Shown here: positions 1-6,397 of the stretch, in pieces
Layout: each line of letters begins with the position of its first letter
How positions within the stretch are numbered: position 1 is the first letter of the stretch
NCBI GenBank assembly: GCA_049281195.1
Contig: JBAPRR010000414.1
Span: 1 to 7,606 of the forward strand
DNA from: JBAPRR01 sp049281195
GTDB taxonomy: Bacteria > Actinomycetota > Acidimicrobiia > Acidimicrobiales > CAVXTF01
Direction: 5' to 3'
DNA: 7,606 bases
Translations under genes and position numbers: made by a program
The notes under the pieces: model-generated
Database searches by the model: none
What the model was told of the DNA's origin: nothing
The model's input: only the letters and a program-made list of their open reading frames with translations

Positions 1-705
1 TCCGTCATGGCTCACCGTGGCGGTGTGGGCCCCTGGAAGGAGAACACAGTCGCCGCCTTCGAGGGAGCCCGCAGAAATGGCGCCGACGGCGTGGAGATCG
101 ACGCCCGGCTCACCGGCGACGGCGCCGTTGTGGTTCATCACGATGCCGGGTTCTCACAAGGTGACCTGGCCGGACGAAAGATCATCGACCTGCGCTCGAC
201 AGAGCTCCCCGATTGGATTCCCAGCCTCGAGGCTGCCGTCGCCGCTTGCCGGGGCATGCTCCTCGATGTCGAGATAAAGCTCGACCCGTCCGAAACTGGC
301 AGTCGCCTCGACGCCGGGATCTGCCGCTCGCTCGTGACCGGGATCGCCGAGGTGCTGGCGCGGCCCGAAAAGGTGTTCGTCTCCTCCTTCTGGCCCGACG
401 CTCTCGTGGCGTTCGGAGAGGCGAGTTCCCTCGTCCCACTCGGTCTGCTGGTCCACCCGGCTTTTGATGCCGTCTCCGCCGTGGCCACGGCGAGGGATCT
501 CGGATGCTCTGCCCTCCATCCCCACTTCACGTCCGTGACGCCGGGGTTGGTCGAGCGGTGCCATAAAGAGGGCCTGCAGGTCGGAACGTGGACGGTCAAC
601 GAGCCCGCGGATCTCGAAGCCATGCTCGATGCCGGTGTCGACGCTGTCATATCCGACGATTCGGCGTCAGCCCTCCGCGCAGTGGGTAGAGCAGCCGGTG
701 GGTAG
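1..705 (+). CDS. Glycerophosphodiester phosphodiesterase (probably 5' partial)
   Basis: This gene encodes a GDPD-family enzyme, which hydrolyses glycerophosphodiesters (deacylated phospholipids) to glycerol-3-phosphate and an alcohol, feeding phospholipid turnover. Numbering from the ATG at 7, I see the HRG motif at H3-R4-G5, the ENT motif with E12, the GADGVEID block with metal ligands E30 and D32, the general acid/base H45 in VVVHHD, and E89/K91 in DVEIKLD. The C-terminal signature WTVNEP (near 196-201) and GVDAVISDD closes the TIM barrel. The product is 232 aa, a normal length for the small bacterial form, and has no signal peptide, so it is probably cytoplasmic. The frame stays open to base 1 (Ser-Val before the Met). 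Family members usually have a few residues before AHRGG, so the real start is probably just outside the window. The family call is firm; the exact substrate is unknown. Confidence 0.9.
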   Translation, partial: SVMAHRGGVGPWKENTVAAFEGARRNGADGVEIDARLTGDGAVVVHHDAGFSQGDLAGRKIIDLRSTELPDWIPSLEAAVAACRGMLLDVEIKLDPSETGSRLDAGICRSLVTGIAEVLARPEKVFVSSFWPDALVAFGEASSLVPLGLLVHPAFDAVSAVATARDLGCSALHPHFTSVTPGLVERCHKEGLQVGTWTVNEPADLEAMLDAGVDAVISDDSASALRAVGRAAGG

Positions 706-767
706 CGCGATGAAGCGCACGGAAATGTAAGAGATCTCAATCACATGTAGCGTCGTGACCCTGTCCG

Positions 768-787
768 GTGGACCCAGATTGGTCCGC
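768..787 (+). promoter_or_regulatory. Small hairpin in the leader upstream of etfB
   Basis: GTGGACC (768-774) and GGTCCGC (781-787) pair over 7 bp, including one G-T wobble, around a 6-nt loop CAGATT. The structure sits 29 nt before the etfB ATG in the 111-bp gap after the GDPD gene. No T-run follows, so it is not a classical terminator. It could be a 5'-UTR hairpin, an operator or chance. An 8-bp palindrome CGAATTCG lies just downstream (794-801). I see no convincing -35/-10 pair in this gap. Confidence 0.25.
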
Positions 788-816
788 ACCCTTCGAATTC
801 GGGAACAATCATTTTC

Positions 817-1596
817 ATGAATGTCGTCGTTTGCGTGAAGCAGATCCCAGATCCCGCGGCTCCGCAGCAAATTGATCCAACCACGAAAGACCTGGTCAGG
901 TCCGGAAAGCTAATCCTTGACGACTCCGACGCGTACGGAGTCGAGATGGGGCTCCAGCTCGTCGACCGAGCTGGGGAAGGGGAGGTGACCCTCGTGTCGA
1001 TGGCCCCGAACGAGGAAGTCTCCGGGTTGCGTACCGCCCTCGCCATGGGCGCGGCCAAGGCCATCTTGGTGTCGGACCCTGCGCTCGCCGGTTCCGACGC
1101 ACTCTCGACAGCCAAGGTCCTGGCCAAGGCGATTGAACGGGCCAAACCGGATCTGATCCTGGCCGCGACCGAGTCGACCGATGGCTATACCGGTACGACG
1201 CCTGTGCAGCTGGCTGAGCTCCTCGGTCTTCCGTCGATCACGTTCGCAAAGCAGGTCGAGGTCGCAGACGGCGTCGTGAAGGTCCAGCGCCAGACCGAAG
1301 CCGGGTTCGACGACGTAGAAAGCCCGCTTCCCGCCGTGGTGACGGTTACCGCCGGAGTCGTGGAGCCCAGGTACCCCTCGTTCAAGGGGATCATGGCCGC
1401 CAAGAACAAGCCGGTCGACAAGCTGACGATCGCCGATCTCGGTCTCGACCCGTCGCAGGTCGGCGCCGCCGGATCCCGCCAACAGGTGTTCGAGGTCGCA
1501 GAGGCCGAAGCCCGTGCCGCCGGCGAGATCGTCCCCGACGAGGGAGACGGTGCTGAGCGCATCGTGGCCTTCTTGGAACGCCTGAAGATCGTTTGA
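817..1596 (+). CDS. etfB: Electron transfer flavoprotein, beta subunit
   Basis: EtfB is the smaller subunit of the EtfAB heterodimer. It carries electrons from acyl-CoA and related dehydrogenases to the respiratory chain through EtfA-bound FAD. The 259-aa product starts with the typical MNVVVCVKQIPDP. It has the nucleotide-binding stretches ALAMGAAKAILVSD (about 74-87) and ATESTDGYTG (about 117-126), where the AMP or second nucleotide sits. The ETF-beta signature runs from LPAVVTVTAG (171-180) to EPRYPSFKGIMAAKNKP (183-199). The C-terminal arm that wraps around EtfA is present, so the gene looks full length. The start is fixed by homology; the region before it (GGGAACAATCATTTTC) has no strong Shine-Dalgarno. 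etfA follows after 40 bp, making an etfBA operon. Whether the ETF is a simple carrier or an electron-bifurcating type cannot be told from motifs alone. Confidence 0.96.
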   Translation: MNVVVCVKQIPDPAAPQQIDPTTKDLVRSGKLILDDSDAYGVEMGLQLVDRAGEGEVTLVSMAPNEEVSGLRTALAMGAAKAILVSDPALAGSDALSTAKVLAKAIERAKPDLILAATESTDGYTGTTPVQLAELLGLPSITFAKQVEVADGVVKVQRQTEAGFDDVESPLPAVVTVTAGVVEPRYPSFKGIMAAKNKPVDKLTIADLGLDPSQVGAAGSRQQVFEVAEAEARAAGEIVPDEGDGAERIVAFLERLKIV

Positions 1597-1619
1597 TTTC
1601 GATTTCGATTCATCTAGTC

Positions 1620-1624
1620 AGGAG
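1620..1624 (+). promoter_or_regulatory. Ribosome binding site of etfA
   Basis: AGGAG lies 12 nt before the etfA ATG at 1637, a somewhat long spacing. The etfB-etfA spacer also holds a short tandem repeat, GATTTC-GATTTC-GATTC (1595-1611), which starts within the etfB stop codon. Confidence 0.5.
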
Positions 1625-1636
1625 CTGACCAGCAAG

Positions 1637-2605
1637 ATGGCAATAGAGAAGGTCTGGGTCTTGGCGGAGGTTGCAGAAGGCAACCCCGTGACCACCAGCC
1701 TCGAACTTTTGACGGCCGCCCGTTCCTTGGGCTCCACGGTCGAAGCAGTCACATGGGGACCCGACGGCTCGGCTGTCGCCCCGACACTCGGCGAGTACGG
1801 AGCAACGACGGTCTACGACGTCGGTGACCTCGGAGACGGACTGCCCGGCCCCGCCGTGGCGGGGGCGATCGCAGAGCTCGTCAAGGTCGGCAACAAGCCC
1901 GACGCGATCCTCATCCCCACCACCTACGACGGCCGCGACATCGCAGGCAGACTGTCTGCGCGCCTCGACCTCCCGGTGATCACCAACGTGGTCGGCCTGG
2001 ACGAGGAAGGCGGCGACATCCGCTCCGAGCACGCCATCTTCGGTGGCTCGCAGGTGGCAAGGGCCCATTTCACCTCGGACAAGCCGTGGATCTTCGTCGT
2101 GCGGGCGAAGTCGTTCAATGCTGAGCCGAGCGGCGGGGCCGCTCCCAATGTCGTCGCGGCCGCCGTCGGCGACCTCGGTGCCACCGGGACCGCAAAGATC
2201 CTCGACCATCACGTAGAAGAGCGCACTGGTCCGAAGCTCGACGAGGCGAACGTGGTCGTTTCCGGCGGCCGTGGCCTCGGTGACGCCGCTTCGTATTCGA
2301 TGATCGAAGAGTTGGCCAAGCTCTTGAACGGGGCTGCAGGCGCGAGCCGTGCCATCGTCGACGCCGGATGGGTTCCCTACTCGCACCAGGTGGGGCAGAC
2401 GGGAAAGACGGTCAAGCCTTTGGTCTACATCGCCTGCGGGATTTCGGGGGCGACCCAGCACATGGTCGGGATGAAGGGTTCGAAGAACATCGTGGCAGTG
2501 AACAAGGACCAGGACGCACCGATCTTCTCGATCGCGGACCTGGGCATCGTCGGCGATGTGCACAAGGTGCTGCCCAAACTGATCGAGCTTCTGAAAAGCC
2601 GCTAA
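1637..2605 (+). CDS. etfA: Electron transfer flavoprotein, alpha subunit
   Basis: EtfA binds the redox-active FAD of the EtfAB heterodimer and passes electrons from dehydrogenases such as acyl-CoA dehydrogenase towards ETF:quinone oxidoreductase. The 322-aa product has the N-terminal Rossmann-like half (about 1-190), including ILIPTTYDGRDIAGRLSARL (91-110). The FAD-binding domain follows: VVSGGRGLG (207-215), GASRA with the flavin-contacting R238, VGQTGKTVKP (252-261), YIACGISGATQHMVGM (264-279) and the C-terminal VNKDQDAPIFSIADLGIVGD (288-307). All expected FAD-domain blocks are present and the length is normal; no ferredoxin extension is fused. ATG at 1637 gives the usual N-terminus (EKVWVLAEV). 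It is translated with etfB, 40 bp upstream, and a stem-loop begins about 20 nt after its stop codon. Confidence 0.96.
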   Translation: MAIEKVWVLAEVAEGNPVTTSLELLTAARSLGSTVEAVTWGPDGSAVAPTLGEYGATTVYDVGDLGDGLPGPAVAGAIAELVKVGNKPDAILIPTTYDGRDIAGRLSARLDLPVITNVVGLDEEGGDIRSEHAIFGGSQVARAHFTSDKPWIFVVRAKSFNAEPSGGAAPNVVAAAVGDLGATGTAKILDHHVEERTGPKLDEANVVVSGGRGLGDAASYSMIEELAKLLNGAAGASRAIVDAGWVPYSHQVGQTGKTVKPLVYIACGISGATQHMVGMKGSKNIVAVNKDQDAPIFSIADLGIVGDVHKVLPKLIELLKSR

Positions 2606-2626
2606 CTGGGCTGAAAAGTCAGCTAT

Positions 2627-2666
2627 TCGTCGCTGACGCGTCGGCTCTGTGCCGACCACGCGACGA
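2627..2666 (+). terminator. Two-part GC-rich stem-loop after etfA, likely terminator
   Basis: An outer stem pairs TCGTCGC (2627-2633) with GCGACGA (2660-2666), 7 perfect bp. An inner stem pairs GTCGGC (2640-2645) with GCCGAC (2651-2656), 6 perfect bp, around a 5-nt loop. A 6/3-nt internal loop separates them. It begins 21 nt after the etfA stop. No T-run follows, as is common for terminators in high-GC Actinobacteria; instead a palindrome CCGTACGG (2667-2674) abuts it. A smaller hairpin, GCTGA-AAAG-TCAGC (2610-2623), precedes it. It may end the etf transcript or protect its 3' end; termination is inferred from place and structure only. Confidence 0.5.
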
Positions 2667-2736
2667 CCGTACGGATAGTCAATCCGGTGCATTAAATCGC
2701 GCCCACCTCGCGATACCATCACCGCGCAACCGGGGG

Positions 2737-2750
2737 TTGGTGGGCACCAA
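2737..2750. promoter_or_regulatory. Dyad symmetry upstream of the MBOAT gene, candidate operator
   Basis: TTGGTG-GG-CACCAA is a perfect inverted repeat of 6-bp arms with a 2-bp spacer, ending 26 nt before the ATG at 2777. A 2-nt loop is poor for RNA folding, so a protein-binding dyad is the better reading. About 18 bp upstream lies TACCAT (2714-2719), which fits an actinobacterial -10 (TANNNT), with only a weak AT-rich candidate -35 near 2691-2696. The remaining sequence of the 2606-2776 intergenic region shows no open reading frame I would call a gene. Confidence 0.3.
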
Positions 2751-2776
2751 TTTCCAAACGGTTGAGCCGAGGTCTA

Positions 2777-4198
2777 ATGCTCTTTCCGACCACCGACTTC
2801 GCCATCTTCTTTGCCGTGGTGTTCACGGCGAACTGGCTCCTAAACCCCTACCCCCGGGCATGGAAGCTGTTCATGATCGCGGCCAGCTTCTTCTTCTACA
2901 GCTGGTGGAACTGGCATTACGTCTTCCTCCTGGCGGCATCGACCGTGATGGCCTGCGTCGGCGGGATCGTCATCGCCCGGCTGGAGGACAAGCAAAGACG
3001 GATCGCGCTCGTATGCTCCCTCGCCGGTCTGCTCGGCCTACTGGCGTGGTTCAAGTACTACACGTTCCTCGCGGTGAGCATCGACGGTGTCGCTCACCAC
3101 ATCTTCGGCGGCCAGCCGCTGCCCCTGATCGAGGTGTACCTGCCGGTCGGTATCTCCTTCTACACGTTCATGGCGATCAGCTACGTGGTGGACGTCTACA
3201 GGAAGGACCTGCCGCCGACACGTCCTGTCGATCTAGCGGTATATCTCTGCTTCTTCCCCCACCTCGTCGCCGGCCCGATCGTGAGAGGTGGCGAGCTCCT
3301 TCCCCAGATCCGCCATAAGCGCGACCCGAAGAACATCGACTTCGCCAGGGCCGCGTGGCTGATCGGTGCAGGGCTGTTCAAGAAGATGGTCGTCTCGGCG
3401 TACATCTCATCCGCCATCGTCGACCCGGTGTTCGGCTCACCGAGCACCCATTCGAACATCGAGATCCTCTTCGCCATCTACGGGTACGCGATCCAGATCT
3501 ACGCCGACTTCAGTGGCTATACCGACATTGCCATCGGGATCGCCCTACTGCTCGGGTTCCAGTTCCCCCAGAACTTCGACGGCCCGTACACCGCCACGTC
3601 CCTGCAGGATTTCTGGCGCAGATGGCACATGACGCTTTCCAGATGGTTGCGCGACTACCTGTACATACCTTTGGGGGGGAACAAGGGTTCGGAAGCGGTC
3701 ATCGCCCGGAACATCATGCTGACAATGATCCTCGGGGGTCTGTGGCACGGTGCCGGTTGGACGTTCGTCGTTTGGGGCGCGTTTCACGGGATGGGCCAGG
3801 TTGTGGGCCGATTGAAACGGAAACGTCAGGTGGCGCTCGGACTCGACAAAGTCCCATTGAGCCGCAAGCGGGTCGCGCTCCAGCGCATCGCGACGTTCCA
3901 TCTCGTGTGCTTCGGTTGGATTTTCTTCAGGGCCACCAGCATCAATTTGGCCTTCTCCATGATCGGCAGGTTGTTCACCGCATGGGGGGCCGCCCCTATG
4001 GTGACGTGGCTGGTCGTGTTTACGATCGTCGGCAGCATCGCCACTCAGTTCGTCTCACCGCAGTTCGTGGGTAACCTCCAAAGTGCGTTCTCGCGTCAAA
4101 CTCTGGTGGTGCAAGGCGCCATACTTGGTGGTGCACTGTTGGTGATCACCACGCTCGCCCCTGAAGGTGTGCAACCGTTCATCTACTTCAGGTTCTGA
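2777..4198 (+). CDS. MBOAT-family membrane O-acyltransferase (AlgI/PatA type)
   Basis: This is a polytopic membrane acyltransferase that moves an acyl group, usually acetyl from a cytoplasmic donor, across the membrane for O-acylation of an envelope polysaccharide. The 473-aa product has many hydrophobic stretches (for example near 7-22, 32-67, 77-91, 121-140, 193-213, 313-337, 371-385, 406-424 and 443-460). AlgI landmarks are clear: YLPVGISFYTF (121-131), FFPHLVAGPIVR (159-170), DFSGYTDIAIG (244-254), DFWRRWHMTLSRWLRDYLYI (278-297) with conserved H284, and LGGLWHGAGW (319-328) with the catalytic-type H324. The C-terminal FIYFRF matches the usual AlgI ending, so it is full length. I chose ATG 2777, which has GAGG (2769-2772) just upstream, over an in-frame TTG at 2762. 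The adjacent SGNH gene is its probable partner. The acceptor polymer is unknown; alginate itself is unlikely because no alginate genes are seen. Confidence 0.93.
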   Translation: MLFPTTDFAIFFAVVFTANWLLNPYPRAWKLFMIAASFFFYSWWNWHYVFLLAASTVMACVGGIVIARLEDKQRRIALVCSLAGLLGLLAWFKYYTFLAVSIDGVAHHIFGGQPLPLIEVYLPVGISFYTFMAISYVVDVYRKDLPPTRPVDLAVYLCFFPHLVAGPIVRGGELLPQIRHKRDPKNIDFARAAWLIGAGLFKKMVVSAYISSAIVDPVFGSPSTHSNIEILFAIYGYAIQIYADFSGYTDIAIGIALLLGFQFPQNFDGPYTATSLQDFWRRWHMTLSRWLRDYLYIPLGGNKGSEAVIARNIMLTMILGGLWHGAGWTFVVWGAFHGMGQVVGRLKRKRQVALGLDKVPLSRKRVALQRIATFHLVCFGWIFFRATSINLAFSMIGRLFTAWGAAPMVTWLVVFTIVGSIATQFVSPQFVGNLQSAFSRQTLVVQGAILGGALLVITTLAPEGVQPFIYFRF

Positions 4199-4283
4199 GA
4201 TCCCGAGGCGAGGTCGGAGCAGTCCGTCGAGCGGCAGCCGAGGCCACGGCAACTCGCAAGCGCAAGTGCCCGCACGGCGGGCC

Positions 4284-4288
4284 GGAGG
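4284..4288 (+). promoter_or_regulatory. Shine-Dalgarno supporting a TTG start of the SGNH gene
   Basis: GGAGG lies 10 nt before a TTG at 4299 that is in frame with the SGNH/DUF459 gene. It is the best ribosome-binding site among the candidate starts (GTG 4167, TTG 4299, ATG 4359) and so decides the start I prefer. Confidence 0.4.
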
Positions 4289-4298
4289 CGAAAGCACA

Positions 4299-5828
4299 TT
4301 GGACAAGGTGTCTCCAAACGACCCGGATCGCCGAAAGGGCGGGTCGACGCGCTCTGCCATGGGGTCCCCTCCCTGGCGCCCTCCTGCCTCCAATGCGGCC
4401 AAGGGCAACAGATCGCACGGTCCGGGCGGGAACCTCGACCGGATCCGCGGGGCGGCCTCCGGTGTGCCCAACGCCTTGCGCCGGCGAGTTCAAGGCCCCT
4501 CACCTGGGGCAACAACCTCAACCTCAAGTGCAGGGTCAACCTCTGGAACGTCGCCCGACGACGGCCGAAGCACCCCTCACGCCGGTACCAACGGACAAGC
4601 CCGTGGCAATGGCGCTGATGCCTCAACCGGGTCGAGCGCAAGACGAGCCACACCGGCAGGCGTGAAGGTTCTTGTCGACAAGCCCGAGCTCGGCCCCTTG
4701 GGCGACCGTGTCCCGGCGAAGGATCCTCAGCAGGTCGCACTCGAGACCGCGACGAAGGCCGAAGGAGATGACGGTGGCCGCAAGAGGCTGACGATCAATG
4801 CGCGCAGGGTGTTCGGAGCCGGCTTGCTCTGTTTCGCAATCTGGTTGCTCCTCGACGCGCCGACCTTGATGAAGAACGCAGAAGCGTCGGATTTCGGCGT
4901 GCGGAGAACCGTCGCCATGGACGTGCTCCGCCCCATCGCGTGGGTGAGCCGGTCGACGGGTCTCGATCACATCGTCGGTGCGATGAACACGATCCTCAAC
5001 CGAAACGGCTCCAGTGCCGTGGCTCTCCAATCTGGCCCGGGCACCGGTTCCGGGCCGGCCGGCCACAGAAAGATCACCCCGGCGACGGTCCCGCGCGACA
5101 CCGTGGTTACGTCACCGACCGGCAGCACCGTCGTGACGCAGCCGGTTCTCGCTGACGGGTGGCCCGCGTTCCCACCGATCTCGGCCAAAAGTCCGCTGCG
5201 CGTCCTGATCGTCGGGGACTCGGTTGGAACCGACCTCGGGCAATACGCGCTCGTCAATGATCTCGGGAGAACAGGCGTGGTCCAGGCCACGCTCGACGGC
5301 CACATCTCGACGGGGCTGACCCGACCCGATTACTTCAACTGGCCCGCGGAGCTCCAGAACGACCTCAACAGTCTCCACCCCCAGCTCACGATCATCTGTA
5401 TCGGGGCGAACGACCCCCAGAACGATTACGCCAACGGGCAGCTCTATGACTACGGCACGGCCGCGTGGAACCAGATGTACGCGCAGAGGGTGAGCTCATT
5501 CATATCGGAGGCGACCAATGCCGGATCGCGCGTGCTGTGGGTGGGCATGCCTCCGATGGCGAGCGGTCAGCTCAACAACCAGATGGAGAACCTCAACTCG
5601 ATCTATGCCACACAGGCCGCGGCGCATCCCGGCGCCCGTTACCTGTCGTCAGATCAGGCCCTCGGCGGACCCAGTGGGCAGTACGAAGCCTTTAAGGATC
5701 TCAACGGTTCTCCGGAGTCGATAAGGACCGACGACGGAATTCACCTGCAGCCCGCTGGTGCCGAGTTGTTGAGCGAAGCGGTCATCACTGACATGGACAG
5801 CGTCTACAAGTTGGACCTGAAGCCATAA
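4299..5828 (+). CDS. Membrane-anchored SGNH-hydrolase-fold protein (DUF459-like)
   Basis: The preferred start gives 509 aa; an upstream GTG at 4167 would give 553 aa and overlap the MBOAT gene by 32 nt. Residues about 1-165 are low-complexity, rich in Gly, Ser, Thr, Pro and Arg, and probably disordered. One membrane helix follows (about 171-186, GAGLLCFAIWLLLDAP), preceded by Lys/Arg-rich sequence, which predicts N-terminus inside and C-terminus outside. A Thr/Pro/Gly linker leads to the SGNH domain (about 300-500): block I VLIVGDSVG with Ser308, block III IGANDPQ with Asn371, and block V DDGIHLQPAG with Asp479 and His482. These match the SGNH/GDSL catalytic set and the DUF459 family. Placed after an MBOAT gene, it resembles PatB or AlgJ/AlgX, which complete O-acetyl transfer to a polysaccharide outside the membrane. 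Deacylation is the alternative. The fold is firm, the role inferred, the start uncertain. Confidence 0.85.
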   Translation: MDKVSPNDPDRRKGGSTRSAMGSPPWRPPASNAAKGNRSHGPGGNLDRIRGAASGVPNALRRRVQGPSPGATTSTSSAGSTSGTSPDDGRSTPHAGTNGQARGNGADASTGSSARRATPAGVKVLVDKPELGPLGDRVPAKDPQQVALETATKAEGDDGGRKRLTINARRVFGAGLLCFAIWLLLDAPTLMKNAEASDFGVRRTVAMDVLRPIAWVSRSTGLDHIVGAMNTILNRNGSSAVALQSGPGTGSGPAGHRKITPATVPRDTVVTSPTGSTVVTQPVLADGWPAFPPISAKSPLRVLIVGDSVGTDLGQYALVNDLGRTGVVQATLDGHISTGLTRPDYFNWPAELQNDLNSLHPQLTIICIGANDPQNDYANGQLYDYGTAAWNQMYAQRVSSFISEATNAGSRVLWVGMPPMASGQLNNQMENLNSIYATQAAAHPGARYLSSDQALGGPSGQYEAFKDLNGSPESIRTDDGIHLQPAGAELLSEAVITDMDSVYKLDLKP

Positions 5829-5835
5829 ACGAACC

Positions 5836-6366
5836 GTGGAGACCTCTAAAGATCTCGGCTTATGGATCCTGCGCCACGCCAAGGCGGCGCAGATCGGCAC
5901 AGACGGCGACATAACGAGACCGCTCACGAAAAACGGGCGGCACCAGGCGGATCTCGTCCGCGAGCACCTCGAGGCTCTGGCAACTGTCGAGCGACTGCCC
6001 ACGCTCGTAATCTCCTCCACAGCTGCGCGCGCCCGCGAGACCGCAGAAGCGGTGATGCCGGCGCTCACCGGCGCGCGCATCGAGTTCGAGAGGGACCTCT
6101 ACACGCAAGATGCGGACGGTGTGGTCGATCTGATCAAGCTGCTCGATCCCGACGACAAGAGCATCATGATCGTCGGGCACAACCCGACCCTCCAGGACCT
6201 TTGCGTCATGCTGGCTGAGCAGAGCTATGCCCAAAAGCTGGAACAAGACGGCCTACCCACGAGCACCCTCGTCGGCCTGGCCCAACGCGGTGCAAGCAGT
6301 TGGAACGAGCTGTCGGCAGGCTCGTGCAGCCTCGTTCACCGTTTTGTCCCCAAACCGAAGAGCTAA
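5836..6366 (+). CDS. SixA-like histidine phosphatase
   Basis: This 176-aa protein belongs to the histidine phosphatase superfamily, nearest the SixA branch, which removes phosphate from phosphohistidine or small substrates. The catalytic motif is ILRHAKA with R13 and H14 (the RHA form typical of SixA rather than RHG). RPLTKNGRHQA (28-38) follows, then the SSTAARARETAEA block (60-72) with phosphate-pocket arginines, and the second catalytic histidine H115 in IVGHNP. Length fits a compact, cytoplasmic enzyme with no signal peptide. The start is a GTG 7 nt after the SGNH stop; no strong Shine-Dalgarno is seen, so translation is probably coupled to the upstream gene. It is co-directional with the MBOAT/SGNH pair but its function need not be linked. 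The true substrate is unknown. It converges with the SCO1664-family gene, leaving a 31-bp gap. Confidence 0.88.
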   Translation: METSKDLGLWILRHAKAAQIGTDGDITRPLTKNGRHQADLVREHLEALATVERLPTLVISSTAARARETAEAVMPALTGARIEFERDLYTQDADGVVDLIKLLDPDDKSIMIVGHNPTLQDLCVMLAEQSYAQKLEQDGLPTSTLVGLAQRGASSWNELSAGSCSLVHRFVPKPKS

Positions 6367-6397
6367 TCGCCGACGAGCAACCCTCTGCGCAACGGCG

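Noticed and set aside
1610..2722. Long 370-codon open frame on the minus strand, antisense to etfA
   Set aside because: It lies opposite a clear etfA with all FAD-domain motifs; its translation is Arg/Asp/His-rich without recognisable domains and is explained by high third-position GC.
2368..3318. 316-codon plus-strand frame spanning the end of etfA, the intergenic region and the start of the MBOAT gene
   Set aside because: It runs out of frame through two well-supported genes and its product is Arg/Pro/Gly-rich with no motif.
4510..4545. Short repeats of ACCTCA in the SGNH tail coding region
   Set aside because: Only a few imperfect copies, consistent with a low-complexity Ser/Thr-rich protein segment; no array structure.
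6367..6397. Possible bidirectional terminator in the 31-bp convergent gap
   Set aside because: Only a 5-bp stem (CGCCG 6368-6372 with CGGCG 6393-6397) with a 20-nt loop and no T-run; too weak to call.
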